DNA of 64,000 nucleotides, from positions 7,932 to 71,931 of the forward strand of contig JBGPOS010000011.1 in the NCBI GenBank assembly GCA_041488155.1, written 5' to 3'. The DNA is from JBGPOS01 sp041488155. Lineage in GTDB: Bacteria; Chloroflexota; Dehalococcoidia; Tepidiformales; Tepidiformaceae. The notes under the pieces were generated by a model. That model made no database searches, was not told the origin of the DNA, and worked only from the letters and a program-made list of their open reading frames with translations. Below, piece after piece: positions 32,674-43,416 of this stretch; positions within the stretch are counted from its first letter, which is position 1; each line of letters opens with the position of its first letter. The translations under genes were made by a program, and so were the position numbers.

Positions 32674-32758
32674 GAAATCACTCCAGACAGTCCGTGGACA
32701 GTCTTTCAGTCTAGGGAGTGGCGGCTGTTTCGGTCAACGACGAGGGGATTGCCACAGT

Positions 32759-34801
<2,043 letters not shown>

Positions 34802-34811
34802 CTGTCTTGGC

Positions 34812-34817
34812 AGTATA
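34812..34817 (-). promoter_or_regulatory. -10 element TATACT of ftsH
   Basis: Minus-strand TATACT; transcription would begin close to GTG 34801 or leave a leader of about 35 bases for TTG 34768. Confidence 0.5.
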
Positions 34818-34997
34818 CCAGAACGACACGCCGCTGCCTCCCGAAGGCGGTAAGTCTCCTGTACCGGCCGAGAGCGCGGCCGCGAGCAAAGAGGCCTGAT
34901 GGTGTGGTCTCTGGTAGACTCACTAGCGCTCCCGATGGCACCCGCGATGGCAGGAGTCGCCGTGCGGGCGTTCCCACCTGAGATTCCGAGGTCTTGT

Positions 34998-35648
34998 ATG
35001 AAGCTCGCTTTCGTTGGGGGCACCGGCCCTGAGGGACTGGGCCTCGCCATGCGGCTGGCGCAGTCCGGGCACGCCGTGGGGATCGGCTCACGGTCGCGGG
35101 AGCGGGGGGAGGAGGGAGCGGCAAAGGTGCGGGGGGCGGTGCCAGGGGCAATCGCCACAGGTGGCGAAAACGCCGACGTTGTGGCTGACGCCGAGGTGGT
35201 CTTCCTCACCTTTCCGTACAGCGGGCAGCAGGCGACTTTGGCCGCCCTGGTCGGCGCGCTCGACGGCAAGATCGTCTGCGACGTGGTGGCGCCGCTTGAA
35301 TTTCAGCAGGGGATCGGCGCCGTCGCCTTGAATGTGGCCGGTGGGAGCGCGGCCCAGGAAGCGGCCGCGCAGCTGCCGAAGGCGCGTGTCGTGTCTGCCT
35401 TCCAAAATATGAGCGCAGAGAAGCTGATGGAGCTGGACCATCGGCTTGACTGCGACGTCCTCGTCTGTGGCCGGGATGCCGAGGCGAAAGAAGTCGTGAT
35501 CGGCCTCGCCAATGAAATCGCGGGCGTCCGGGGCATCGACGCGGGAGGCCTCTCGCAGAGCCGCTACGTGGAGATGCTGACGTCGCTCCTCATCAACCTC
35601 AATCGCAAGTACAAGACTCAGACCAGTATTCAGATAGCCGGCATCTAA
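34998..35648 (+). CDS. NADPH-dependent F420 reductase (F420:NADP oxidoreductase-like)
   Basis: A 216-residue Rossmann protein: KLAFVGGTGPEGLGLAMRLA binds NADP, followed by IGSRSRERGEEGA, VVFLTFPYSGQQATL and VVSAFQNMSAEKLM typical of Npd/Fno enzymes that pass hydride between NADPH and coenzyme F420. It is followed after 25 bases by cofE, an F420 biosynthesis gene, which supports the call. A longer start (ATG 34935, after TAGACT) in the same frame is possible. Confidence 0.88.
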   Translation: MKLAFVGGTGPEGLGLAMRLAQSGHAVGIGSRSRERGEEGAAKVRGAVPGAIATGGENADVVADAEVVFLTFPYSGQQATLAALVGALDGKIVCDVVAPLEFQQGIGAVALNVAGGSAAQEAAAQLPKARVVSAFQNMSAEKLMELDHRLDCDVLVCGRDAEAKEVVIGLANEIAGVRGIDAGGLSQSRYVEMLTSLLINLNRKYKTQTSIQIAGI

Positions 35649-35673
35649 GCCTGGCGGCGGGTGGGAGAGAACG

Positions 35674-36426
35674 ATGGCAGGCCTCAGCATCTTCGGCGTT
35701 CCCGGGCTCCCGGAGATAACAGCGGGCAGCGACCTGGCAGGGATGATCGTCGCCGCCTCTGATGCGGCCGGCTCTCCGCTCGAGAGCGGCGACGTGGTCG
35801 TCGTCACTTCGAAGGTGGTCTCGAAGGCTGAGGGCCGCATCGTGGTGCTATCGGAGGTCGATGTCTCGCCGTTCGCGCGCCGATATGCCGAGCAGTGGGA
35901 GAAGGAGCCCGCGATCGTGGAGCTGGTGTTGCGCGAAGCCCGCCGGGTTGTCAGGCAATTGGGGCCAGTGCTCATTACCGAGACCCACCACGGCTTCATC
36001 TGCGCGAACAGCGGAGTCGACCAGTCGAGCTCGGGCGGGCATGGCCTGGCCGTCCTGCTTCCGGTAGACCCCGATGCGAGTGCCAGCAGAGTGCGGGCGG
36101 CTCTTGTTGGGCGGGGAATCGACGCGGCGGTGATCATCTCAGACACGTTCGGCCGGCCGTGGCGCGAGGCCCAGACCGACATCGCGATAGGCATCGCGGG
36201 CATGCAACCGGTGCTTAGCTACATCGGGCAGGTGGACCCTCACGGGCACGAATTCCGTGTGCAGGCGCTGTGTACCGCCGATGAGTTAGCGGGGGCGGCG
36301 GAGCTGGTGAAAGGAAACCTGAGCCGTGTCCCTGTGGCGGTCATCCGGGGATTTGCGTGGGAACGGGACGAGACCGCGAGTATGCGGAGCGTGATCCGGG
36401 ACAGCGAACGCGACCTGTTCCGGTAA
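35674..36426 (+). CDS. cofE: Coenzyme F420-0:L-glutamate ligase
   Basis: Adds glutamates to F420-0 in a GTP-dependent reaction. The 250-residue protein has the family blocks GDVVVVTSKVVSKAEGRIV, ITETHHGFICANSGVDQSS and VIISDTFGRPWREAQTDIAI with metal-binding acids. It lacks the C-terminal FMN domain fused in actinobacterial FbiB, so it is of the stand-alone archaeal type. GGGAGAGAACG precedes the ATG. Confidence 0.92.
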   Translation: MAGLSIFGVPGLPEITAGSDLAGMIVAASDAAGSPLESGDVVVVTSKVVSKAEGRIVVLSEVDVSPFARRYAEQWEKEPAIVELVLREARRVVRQLGPVLITETHHGFICANSGVDQSSSGGHGLAVLLPVDPDASASRVRAALVGRGIDAAVIISDTFGRPWREAQTDIAIGIAGMQPVLSYIGQVDPHGHEFRVQALCTADELAGAAELVKGNLSRVPVAVIRGFAWERDETASMRSVIRDSERDLFR

Positions 36427-36430
36427 GAGT

Positions 36431-36838
36431 TCAGTCCGGGGTGGCCGTCCGGGCGACGGAAGCTCCTCGCTGGCGCTGCTCGATGTCGAGCGTTAACAGG
36501 GTCTCGTCAAGCTGCTGCGACAGCGCGATGTAGGTGGCGTCGCATCCTTTGACGCCAATGCCGACGGCGATTGCGGCCGCACGTCGAGCTAACGCTACCG
36601 TGACAGGATGGAGAGTCAGCGCGGGCATCGCCGTCAGGGTTGCTAACGCCCGGTCGCCGAGCGTGACGCTCCGGGTTCGCCGTCGAATCGCGCCGCAGGT
36701 TTCTGGAAGCGCGAGGGTGGGCGCATGCAGCTGGTTGAACTCCTCGAGCGCGCGACCAATCCACGCCCTGACGCTTGCGTGGTTGGGGTCGCTTGCGACG
36801 AAGTAGGCGGTGAGGATGCTCGCATCAACGACGGTCAC
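36431..36838 (-). CDS. PIN-domain toxin
   Basis: A 135-residue PIN-domain protein: TVVDASILTAYFVASDPNH (first Asp), LALPETCGAIRRR (Glu), GVKGCDATYIALSQQL (Asp) and LLTLD. It probably acts as a ribonuclease toxin held by the upstream Phd-type protein. The GTG start overlaps the antitoxin stop (GTGA). Confidence 0.85.
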   Translation of the reverse strand: MTVVDASILTAYFVASDPNHASVRAWIGRALEEFNQLHAPTLALPETCGAIRRRTRSVTLGDRALATLTAMPALTLHPVTVALARRAAAIAVGIGVKGCDATYIALSQQLDETLLTLDIEQRQRGASVARTATPD

Positions 36839-37107
36839 AGCTCGCGCCGTTGCTCGGCGACTGCTTCGGCCGCCGTCACCCCGGGTGGCCAGACTTTGCT
36901 GATCCGGCGGGTCAGCTCATCCGCCCGAGCCAGCCACGCCTGCACCTCCTCGCGTCGCTGGCGTTCCGCGTCTTCGGGGGTGTACGGACGCAACACCGCC
37001 ACAGGTTCACCGTTGACGGTGACCACGTATTCGGTGTGCTGCTCGCGGACGCTCCGGATGACCCTGGTCGCTTCGTTCTTCAGCTGGCGGACGCCAATAG
37101 TGGCCAC
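36835..37107 (-). CDS. Phd/YefM-family antitoxin
   Basis: A 90-residue protein with the Phd/YefM start VATIGVRQLKNEATRVIRSV and VVTVNGEPVAVLRPY, then a charged toxin-binding tail. GTG 37107 is preferred because GGGGAG lies just upstream and the domain starts at that residue. It is expected to repress its own promoter through the palindromes at 37123-37156. Confidence 0.85.
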   Translation of the reverse strand: MATIGVRQLKNEATRVIRSVREQHTEYVVTVNGEPVAVLRPYTPEDAERQRREEVQAWLARADELTRRISKVWPPGVTAAEAVAEQRREL

Positions 37108-37122
37108 ATTGCTCCCCGACGA

Positions 37123-37156
37123 AGTAGCTACATCGCCTGCCCTTAGAGTAGCTACT
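37123..37156 (-). promoter_or_regulatory. Paired palindromes, likely antitoxin operator
   Basis: AGTAGCTAC occurs at 37123-37131 and again at 37147-37155, with centres 24 bases apart on one face of the helix. Each holds the palindrome GTAGCTAC. They lie just upstream of the Phd-type gene, where autoregulatory operators are expected. Binding is inferred. Confidence 0.55.
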
Positions 37157-37243
37157 TTGAGGGAGCGCCACAACCGTGAATGTCGACTCCCCGCAATCGC
37201 CCAGCGAGTGTAGTCTTCGCACACCGCCTCGGGAGGGTGGCCG

Positions 37244-38989
37244 ATGGCCCAGCTTATGGACATCCGGGTAGAGCGAAACGTGGCCGTACCGACGCGCGAC
37301 GGCACGATCCTTCGTGCCGACGTCTTTCGTCCCGAACCGGAGGGACGCTACCCCGTCCTCCTGACGCGCACGCCCTACAACAAGTCGCTGGGCAACCTGA
37401 CGTATGGGTGGCTCCAACCTATCCGCCCTGCGAGCGAGGGGTACGTGGTGGTCGCCCAGGACGTACGCGGCCGGTTCGAATCGGAGGGACAGTTCAATCC
37501 GTTTCACCAGGAGATCGACGACGGCTTCGACACGGTGGAGTGGGCCGCCCGGCAGCCCTGGAGCAACGGCCGGGTGGGCATGTTCGGACTGTCGTATCTT
37601 GGCGCGACTCAGTGGCTGGCAGCGGCTTCACAGCCGCCGAACCTGCAGGCGATCTTCCCGGGACTGACGGCCTCCGACTACTACGATGGCTGGACGTACC
37701 AGGGCGGGGCGTTCTCTCTCGGATTCAACCTGATGTGGGGTGCGGTGCTGCTGGCCCTCCCCGAGCTCTCCCGCGCGGACCTCTCGCCGGTGGAACTGGA
37801 ACGGTTGATGGGTGGGCTGTACGGGGTGGTCTTCGACCACTGGCCTGCCCTCCGCCACCTGCCCACAGGCGATGTCCCGGCTTTGGCGCATGACATCGTT
37901 GCCCCGTACTACAAGGAGTGGCTTGCGCACCCCACTCGCGACGCGTTCTGGACCCCTATCAACGTTGAGGAGGCGCACCCGCGCATTCACGCTCCGGCCT
38001 ACAACCTTGGAGGATGGTACGACCTCTTCATTCGCGGCACGCTGCGGAACTTCACCGGGATGCGCCGCGACGGGCCGACTGAGGTCGTGCGCGACGGCCA
38101 GAAACTGATTGTTGGGCCGTGGTCACACGGGGCGACACTTACGACGCAGGTTGGTCAGACCGGGTTCGGGCAGGCGGCGCAGGTCCTCCTCGAAGAGATG
38201 CACATGCAGTGGTTCGACCGCTGGCTCCGCGATGCCGACAACGGCATCGACCGCGAACCGCCGGTGCGCGTCTTCACGATGGGTTCGAACTCATGGTCGA
38301 ACTTCGCAAACTGGCCGCCTGCGGAAGCCCGGGCGACGGCCTTCTACCTCCACAGCAATGGCAGCGCGGCAACAGCCAGAGGCGATGGCGTGCTTTCGAA
38401 AGAAGCGCCCGGGGACGAGCGAGCCGACCACTACGTCTACGACCCGCTGAATCCTTGCCCTACGGTCGGCGGAGCGCTCTTTCCCTATCCGCTCGATGTC
38501 CCGCCCGGGCAGTACGACCAGTCGCGCGTCGAAGGGCGACCGGACGTGCTTTGTTACACCACTGCGCCGCTGGACCGCGAGGTTGAAGTCACGGGCCCCG
38601 TGGAGGCCTGTTTGTGGGTAGCGAGCACCGGGCGTGACACGGACTTCACCGCGAAACTGGTCGACATCCAGCCCGACGGTACGCCGCTCAACCTTTGCGA
38701 CGGGATAATCCGGGCGCGCTACAGGAAGGGCTTTGTGCGAGCCGAGCTGCTCGAACCGGGGGCGCCAGTCGAGGTTGTGATCGACCTCGCAGGCATCTCT
38801 AACTTGTTCGGAAAGGGCCACCGGATTGGACTTGAGGTGAGCAGCTCGAACTTTCCGCGCTTTGACCGAAACACCAATACGGGGGCGACGATCGCGACGG
38901 ACGCAACCGCCAACGTCGCGACTAACACCGTCTTCCACGACCTGCACCGGCCGAGCCGGGTGACCCTCTACGTCGTCGAACGGCAATGA
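37244..38989 (+). CDS. CocE/NonD-family serine hydrolase (X-Pro dipeptidyl-peptidase-like)
   Basis: A 581-residue alpha/beta hydrolase with a C-terminal jelly-roll domain. The nucleophile Ser is in GRVGMFGLSYLGATQWLA; YVVVAQDVRGRFESEGQF and the oxyanion-type Tyr region RTPYNKSLGN precede it. The C-terminal half (LDREVEVTGPVEACLWVAS, ARYRKGF) is the X-Pro C domain. Relatives cleave acyl esters, amides or N-terminal Xaa-Pro. No signal peptide, so cytoplasmic. GGGAGGGTGG lies before the ATG. Confidence 0.9.
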   Translation: MAQLMDIRVERNVAVPTRDGTILRADVFRPEPEGRYPVLLTRTPYNKSLGNLTYGWLQPIRPASEGYVVVAQDVRGRFESEGQFNPFHQEIDDGFDTVEWAARQPWSNGRVGMFGLSYLGATQWLAAASQPPNLQAIFPGLTASDYYDGWTYQGGAFSLGFNLMWGAVLLALPELSRADLSPVELERLMGGLYGVVFDHWPALRHLPTGDVPALAHDIVAPYYKEWLAHPTRDAFWTPINVEEAHPRIHAPAYNLGGWYDLFIRGTLRNFTGMRRDGPTEVVRDGQKLIVGPWSHGATLTTQVGQTGFGQAAQVLLEEMHMQWFDRWLRDADNGIDREPPVRVFTMGSNSWSNFANWPPAEARATAFYLHSNGSAATARGDGVLSKEAPGDERADHYVYDPLNPCPTVGGALFPYPLDVPPGQYDQSRVEGRPDVLCYTTAPLDREVEVTGPVEACLWVASTGRDTDFTAKLVDIQPDGTPLNLCDGIIRARYRKGFVRAELLEPGAPVEVVIDLAGISNLFGKGHRIGLEVSSSNFPRFDRNTNTGATIATDATANVATNTVFHDLHRPSRVTLYVVERQ

Positions 38990-39423
38990 GCGAGATTACC
39001 GTGCGGGTCAGGCTGTTGCGAGCAGGCGCCCGGATGCCGGAGCGGGCTACGGAGCTCTCGTCGGGCTTCGACATCTACGCCTGCCTGGACGGAGGTTCGA
39101 TAGAGCTCGGGCAGTACCCGGCGCTGGTGCCGACCGGGGTCGCGCTTGAGGTACCCCCGGGCTGGGATTGCCAGTTGCGCCCACGGAGCGGCCTCGGCCG
39201 CCAGGGGGTGCTTTCGACATTCGGGACGCTGGACGCGGACTACCGGGGCGAGCTGATGATCAACATGTACACGCTGGCGCCGGACATCAGCTACACGGTG
39301 CGCGACGGCGATCGCATCGCGCAGATGGTGATTAGCAGGTTGGCCGAGGTTGTGTTCGAACTGGCGGCCGAACTTTCGCCCACCGCCCGAGGCGCCGGCG
39401 GACATGGGAGCACGGGGCGGTGA
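38986..39423 (+). CDS. dut: dUTP diphosphatase
   Basis: Trimeric dUTPase that keeps uracil out of DNA and supplies dUMP. All five motifs are present in 145 residues: SSGFDIYA, RPRSGLGRQGV, GTLDADYRGEL, RIAQMVI and RGAGGHGSTGR. The ATG overlaps the preceding stop (ATGA) and its own stop overlaps the next start (GTGA). Confidence 0.95.
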   Translation: MSEITVRVRLLRAGARMPERATELSSGFDIYACLDGGSIELGQYPALVPTGVALEVPPGWDCQLRPRSGLGRQGVLSTFGTLDADYRGELMINMYTLAPDISYTVRDGDRIAQMVISRLAEVVFELAAELSPTARGAGGHGSTGR

Positions 39424-39791
39424 CGTACGTCTACATCGTGGCGGGCGCTGTCGCAGGGGCCCCGCTGCGCTACTGGCTTCAGGGTAAAGTTCAGGACCTG
39501 ACCGGAGCGTCTTTCCCCTACGGCACGATGGTGGTCAACCTCACTGGCTGCCTCGCGATAGGCCTGCTCGCGACACTGGCCGAGGAGCGGGAGCTGCTGA
39601 GCCGCGAGGCGCGTCTCCTTCTCCTCGTGGGCTTCCTCGGCAGCTATACGACCTTCAGCACCTTCGGGCTCGAGACCTACGAGTTGCTGCGGGACAATCA
39701 AGTGTGGCGTGCCTCGGGGAACGTACTTCTGAGCACTCTGGGGGGCCTCCTCGCCGTTTGGGTAGGATCGCTGGTCGCGAGGTGGGCGTAA
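39420..39791 (+). CDS. crcB: Fluoride ion channel FluC/CrcB
   Basis: Fluoride exporter subunit. The 123-residue protein has four hydrophobic helices, the conserved Asn in GTMVVNLTGCLAIG, and the phenylalanine-track region GFLGSYTTFSTFGLE. Functional channels are dual-topology dimers, so one gene can suffice. It is translationally coupled to dut and followed by a DUF190 gene. Confidence 0.93.
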   Translation: MTYVYIVAGAVAGAPLRYWLQGKVQDLTGASFPYGTMVVNLTGCLAIGLLATLAEERELLSREARLLLLVGFLGSYTTFSTFGLETYELLRDNQVWRASGNVLLSTLGGLLAVWVGSLVARWA

Positions 39792-39795
39792 CGAC

Positions 39796-40146
39796 ATGAC
39801 GGACGACATTGGGCTGGATGGCGAGGGGCTCCTTCTTCGCATCTTCATCGGCGAATCGGACCACTGGCATGGCAAGCCCCTCTACGAGGCGATCATGTTG
39901 CTCGCCCGGGAGCGGGGTCTCGCCGGCTGTACGGTCCTTCGGGGACTCGCCGGATTCGGCGCGGCCTCGCGGATTCACACCGCGAAGATCCTGCGGCTCT
40001 CCCTGGACCTTCCGATCGTGGTAGAGATTATTGACCGGCCGGAGAAGGTCCGTGCCTTCCTCCCAGAGATAGAAGGGATGGTCGCCGACGGCCTCGCGAC
40101 GTTGGAGCCGGTGGAGGTGCACTTCTACCGGCACAGGCGCGAGTGA
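39796..40146 (+). CDS. DUF190 family protein
   Basis: A 116-residue PII-like DUF190 protein: LLRIFIGESDHWHGKPLYEAI, AGCTVLRGLAGFG and LPIVVEIIDRPEKV. DUF190 genes recur beside crcB in many bacteria and the protein is thought to regulate or assist fluoride export. It starts 4 bases after crcB. Confidence 0.9.
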   Translation: MTDDIGLDGEGLLLRIFIGESDHWHGKPLYEAIMLLARERGLAGCTVLRGLAGFGAASRIHTAKILRLSLDLPIVVEIIDRPEKVRAFLPEIEGMVADGLATLEPVEVHFYRHRRE

Positions 40147-40168
40147 GCATCGTGCCTCCGGCGGTGCT

Positions 40169-40197
40169 TTGGCGTTAAGAGCGTGCTCGCGTATCCT
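40169..40197 (+). promoter_or_regulatory. Promoter of rplS
   Basis: TTGGCG (40169-40174), 17-base spacer, TATCCT (40192-40197), followed by a leader of about 25 bases with ACAAGG near 40215-40220. Confidence 0.65.
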
Positions 40198-40228
40198 CGG
40201 AAGGTTACCGTCCAACAAGGAAAACCCG

Positions 40229-40576
40229 ATGGCTTACGAACTCGACGTCCTTCTTGCCACACAGGAGCGCACCGACATTCCTCCGTTCGGGAGTGGCGAT
40301 ACGGTGCGGGTCCACGCCAAGGTGGTCGAAGGCGACAAGGAGCGCATCCAGGTCTTCGAGGGAGTGGTCATCCGCAAGCGGATGAAGGGACTCGTTTCGA
40401 ACTTCACGGTGCGAAAGATCGCTAGCGGGGTGGGCGTCGAGCGGACGTTCCCGGTGAACAGCCCGCGCGTAGACAGGTTGGAAGTGATTCGGCACGGCAA
40501 GGTGCGGCGCAAGAATCTGTATTACCTCCGAGGGCTCACGGGGAAAGCAGCCCGAATCAAGGAGAAGCGGTTCTAG
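40229..40576 (+). CDS. rplS: 50S ribosomal protein L19
   Basis: A 115-residue L19: IPPFGSGDTVRVHAKVVEGD, RIQVFEGVVIRKRMKG, VGVERTFPVNSPRVDRLEV and KNLYYLRGLTGKAARIKEK. ATG 40229 is the normal family start. trmD and rimM, its usual partners, are not adjacent. Confidence 0.96.
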   Translation: MAYELDVLLATQERTDIPPFGSGDTVRVHAKVVEGDKERIQVFEGVVIRKRMKGLVSNFTVRKIASGVGVERTFPVNSPRVDRLEVIRHGKVRRKNLYYLRGLTGKAARIKEKRF

Positions 40577-40616
40577 CCCCTTCGGCTGGGCTCTCCGAAG
40601 TCCGGGAGGCTCTGGC

Positions 40617-41027
40617 GTGGACGCCAATCTCAAGCTCGACGAATGGATCGGGAAGACCATCGAGGTCGTCATCGACCGGCCGCTGCATAGCGTCCACCCC
40701 AGGGATCCCGATATCAGATACGAGCTGAACTACGGCTACGTGCCCGGCACCATCGCCCCGGATGGCTCGGAGATTGACGTCTACGTTCTCGGCGCCGAAG
40801 AGCCGCTGGAACGCTGCAGGGCGCGTGTGATAGCGATTATCCGCCGCCGCAAGGACGTTGAGGACAAGCTTGTGGCGGTCCTCGCCGGTGATTGGGACGA
40901 AGAGTCGATTGCCAAAGTGACGGCGTTCCAGGAAGAGTTCTGGGATTCGTGGATTGAGCTTCCGCGGTCTGTCGATGGGACTCCGAGAACTGGCGATAGT
41001 TTGCTCCGGGCAAACGACCTCCGTTAG
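40617..41027 (+). CDS. Inorganic pyrophosphatase-like protein
   Basis: A 136-residue family I pyrophosphatase-like fold: IEVVIDRPLHSVHPRDPDI, YELNYGYVPGTIAPDGSEID and VYVLGAEEPL. The usual DGDPxDxLV motif is changed to DGSEIDVYV, which keeps two acids. It is shorter than the standard enzyme (about 170 residues), so full pyrophosphatase activity is uncertain. The GTG start follows GGGAGGC by a few bases. Confidence 0.75.
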   Translation: MDANLKLDEWIGKTIEVVIDRPLHSVHPRDPDIRYELNYGYVPGTIAPDGSEIDVYVLGAEEPLERCRARVIAIIRRRKDVEDKLVAVLAGDWDEESIAKVTAFQEEFWDSWIELPRSVDGTPRTGDSLLRANDLR

Positions 41028-41061
41028 GCTGTCACGCAAGGTTGACGCGCTCGCGTCGTCG

Positions 41062-42771
41062 ATGGAGTGCCCGGTGGCAACTTTCGATTCTCCCCGCCCG
41101 CTCGGCGAACTGCTGGACCAGCGACAGAAGTGGCTCCTCATCTTCAGCCTGATGCTGGCCCTGTTTGTCGGCGCCGTCGACCAGACGGTAGTCTCCACAG
41201 CGACCCCACGGATCCTCTCCGACCTGGGCGGCTTCGGCCTCCTTTCGTGGCTGTTCACGAGTTACATGCTCTCCTCGACGGTGGTGGTGCCCCTCGTCGG
41301 GAAGCTCTCCGACATCTTCGGCCGCAAGTTCTTCGTAATCACCGGGATCATCGTGTTCATGGTCGCGTCGGCGGCCTGTGGAGCGGCGCCGTCGATGACG
41401 ACCCTCATCGTGTTTCGCGCTGTCCAGGGCATCGGCGGCGGGATGATCTTCTCGTCGGTGTTCGCCACCACCGGTGATCTCTTCCCGCCGGCCGAGCGCG
41501 GGAAGTACATGGGGATGTTCACGGGCACGTTCAGCCTGGCGAGTATCCTTGGCCCCTCGGTGGGGGGTCTCCTGACGGACAACTGGGGGTGGCGCTGGGT
41601 CTTCTACATCAACGTCCCGTTCTCGCTTCTCGCCATCCCGGCAGTCTGGTTCAACCTCCCGGGCCGGCAGACCGTCCGGCGCCCGAAGATCGACTTCGTG
41701 GGGGCGGGGCTCCTTTCGGGGGCTTCCGTGAGTCTGTTGCTCGCGCTGGTTTGGGCGGGGCAAAAGTACGACTGGGCCTCGGCGCAGATCGTGGGAATTT
41801 TCGCCGCTTCGGCGGTGTTGCTCGGCGCCTTTGTGTTCCAGGAGCGGCGCCACCCGGAACCGATGATCCCGCTGCACCTCTTTCGGAACCGGACGTTCGT
41901 CATTTCGAACCTCACGGTGTTCACGCTCGGCATTGCCATGTTCGGTTCGCTGGCGTTCTTGCCGACGTTCGTGCAGACGGCGCTCGGGGCAACGGCGACT
42001 GCGTCGGGCGTGATCACGACGCCACAGTCCTTCGGCGTGATGGTTGCGAGCGTGACGGGCGGCCAGATCATCGCGCGGACCGGTCACTATAGGTTGCAGA
42101 CCATCATCGGTGCGGTCCTGATCCTGGTTGCGATGTTGCTTCTGCGAACGTTGGACGTGGGCGTGGAGAAGTGGCACATCAGCCTCTATATGATCGTGCT
42201 CGGTGTGGGCTTCGGGTTTGTCTTGCCGACGATGTCGCTCGTGGTTCAGAACGCCGTCCCCCACCACTACCTCGGCGTGGCGAGCAGTTCAAGCCAATTT
42301 TTCAGGCAGATAGGCGGGGTACTCGGGACGGCTGTTTTCGGCGCTGTGCTGGCCTCGTCCTATCATTCAGCGTTTCAGGAAGACCTGTCCCAGCAAGACC
42401 GGGCGGCGATCTCCGAGCAGGCCTCGCCGGCCACGCTGGCTCACTTCGATGATCCCACTCTGGCTCTCGACAAGCGCACCTATCCGCTCGTGCAACAGCA
42501 GATTCGCGCGCTGCCGGATGGAGAAGCGCTGCTCGGACGGGCGGTTTCGGCGCAACGCGAGGCGATCTCAACGGCGATCAGGGTCATCTTCACCGCCGCC
42601 GCGGTGGTTGCCGCTACCTGTGTGGCGTTCGCCTTGCTGCTCAAGGAGTTGCCTTTGCGGCGCGCCTTCGGTCCGCCCGAACCGGCCGTGGCGCCCGTGG
42701 CGCGCGGCGAAGGTCCATCGCCTGAGCCCCCTCCGGTCGTGGCGGCCGAGACCCAGCAAGCGGGCCCCTGA
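41062..42771 (+). CDS. MFS drug-efflux transporter, DHA2 (EmrB/QacA) type
   Basis: A 569-residue protein with about 14 hydrophobic helices. Motif D1 (AVDQTVVSTATPRI), motif A (GKLSDIFGRKFF) and motif C-like region (GPSVGGLLTDNWGWRW) place it in the proton-drug antiporter DHA2 group. The large loop near residues 445-500 is soluble. The substrate is unknown. No regulator gene is adjacent. ATG 41062 is chosen over upstream in-frame starts that lie inside the pyrophosphatase gene. Confidence 0.9.
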   Translation: MECPVATFDSPRPLGELLDQRQKWLLIFSLMLALFVGAVDQTVVSTATPRILSDLGGFGLLSWLFTSYMLSSTVVVPLVGKLSDIFGRKFFVITGIIVFMVASAACGAAPSMTTLIVFRAVQGIGGGMIFSSVFATTGDLFPPAERGKYMGMFTGTFSLASILGPSVGGLLTDNWGWRWVFYINVPFSLLAIPAVWFNLPGRQTVRRPKIDFVGAGLLSGASVSLLLALVWAGQKYDWASAQIVGIFAASAVLLGAFVFQERRHPEPMIPLHLFRNRTFVISNLTVFTLGIAMFGSLAFLPTFVQTALGATATASGVITTPQSFGVMVASVTGGQIIARTGHYRLQTIIGAVLILVAMLLLRTLDVGVEKWHISLYMIVLGVGFGFVLPTMSLVVQNAVPHHYLGVASSSSQFFRQIGGVLGTAVFGAVLASSYHSAFQEDLSQQDRAAISEQASPATLAHFDDPTLALDKRTYPLVQQQIRALPDGEALLGRAVSAQREAISTAIRVIFTAAAVVAATCVAFALLLKELPLRRAFGPPEPAVAPVARGEGPSPEPPPVVAAETQQAGP

Positions 42772-42796
42772 GGCCTCGAAGCCAGCTTCCCGGGCG

Positions 42797-43327
42797 CTAC
42801 TGGACGACGATCGTTGCCGTCATCGCGGCGCCATGGATGCCGCACTGGTATGCGAAGGTCCCTGCTTTGTCGAAGGTAAAGTCGAAGGAGCCTGACCCCT
42901 GGCGCGTTGGTGAGAGCACGTCCTGGCCATTGAACTTGCCCGTGACCGAGTGAGGGTTGTTGCCGCTCCACGTCCAGGTGACCTTCGTGCCCGCTGCGAC
43001 CGTGAGCGTGGCCGGAGTGTACCTGTTGTCGGAGATAGTCACTGCGGCCGCGGTCGCTGGCTTCGGGGTGTCGGCCGGTTTCGCTGTTTCTGTCGGCCTG
43101 GCGGTGGCTGTGTCCGCGGGGCGTGCGGTCTCGGTGGACTTGACGGTGGCGGACGGCGACGGGGTCTCCGCTGCCTTCGTCGCTTCGGGGGATTTCGCCG
43201 CACCAGACGCGGCGGTCGGAGTTGCGGCGCTCTTGTCATCCCCGCCGCAGGCGAAGGCGACGGCCCCGCCGGCGACGATAAGAAGAGCAAACGCGGCCGG
43301 TCGCAGCGAAAAAGAACGTAGCGACAT
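42797..43327 (-). CDS. Secreted cupredoxin-domain protein with Thr/Ala/Pro linker
   Basis: A 176-residue protein. A signal peptide ends at AVAFACGGDD, possibly a non-canonical lipobox. Next comes a low-complexity linker of about 65 residues rich in Ala, Thr, Pro and Lys, then a plastocyanin-like domain. The copper ligands are His in NNPHSV, Cys and His in YQCGIHG, with a Met four residues later. It likely carries electrons outside the membrane. AGGGGGA precedes the ATG. Confidence 0.88.
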   Translation of the reverse strand: MSLRSFSLRPAAFALLIVAGGAVAFACGGDDKSAATPTAASGAAKSPEATKAAETPSPSATVKSTETARPADTATARPTETAKPADTPKPATAAAVTISDNRYTPATLTVAAGTKVTWTWSGNNPHSVTGKFNGQDVLSPTRQGSGSFDFTFDKAGTFAYQCGIHGAAMTATIVVQ

Positions 43328-43416
43328 GAATCCCCCTGGAAGCCTACTTGGTGAGGTGAGGCGATAGTTGTATCGCCTGATCCGTACGTACAAGGCGGAG
43401 GTCTAGATGCGTTGAC

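Noticed and set aside
39400..39420. Fluoride riboswitch before crcB
   Set aside because: The gene start overlaps dut by 4 bases and no riboswitch-like structure was seen upstream.
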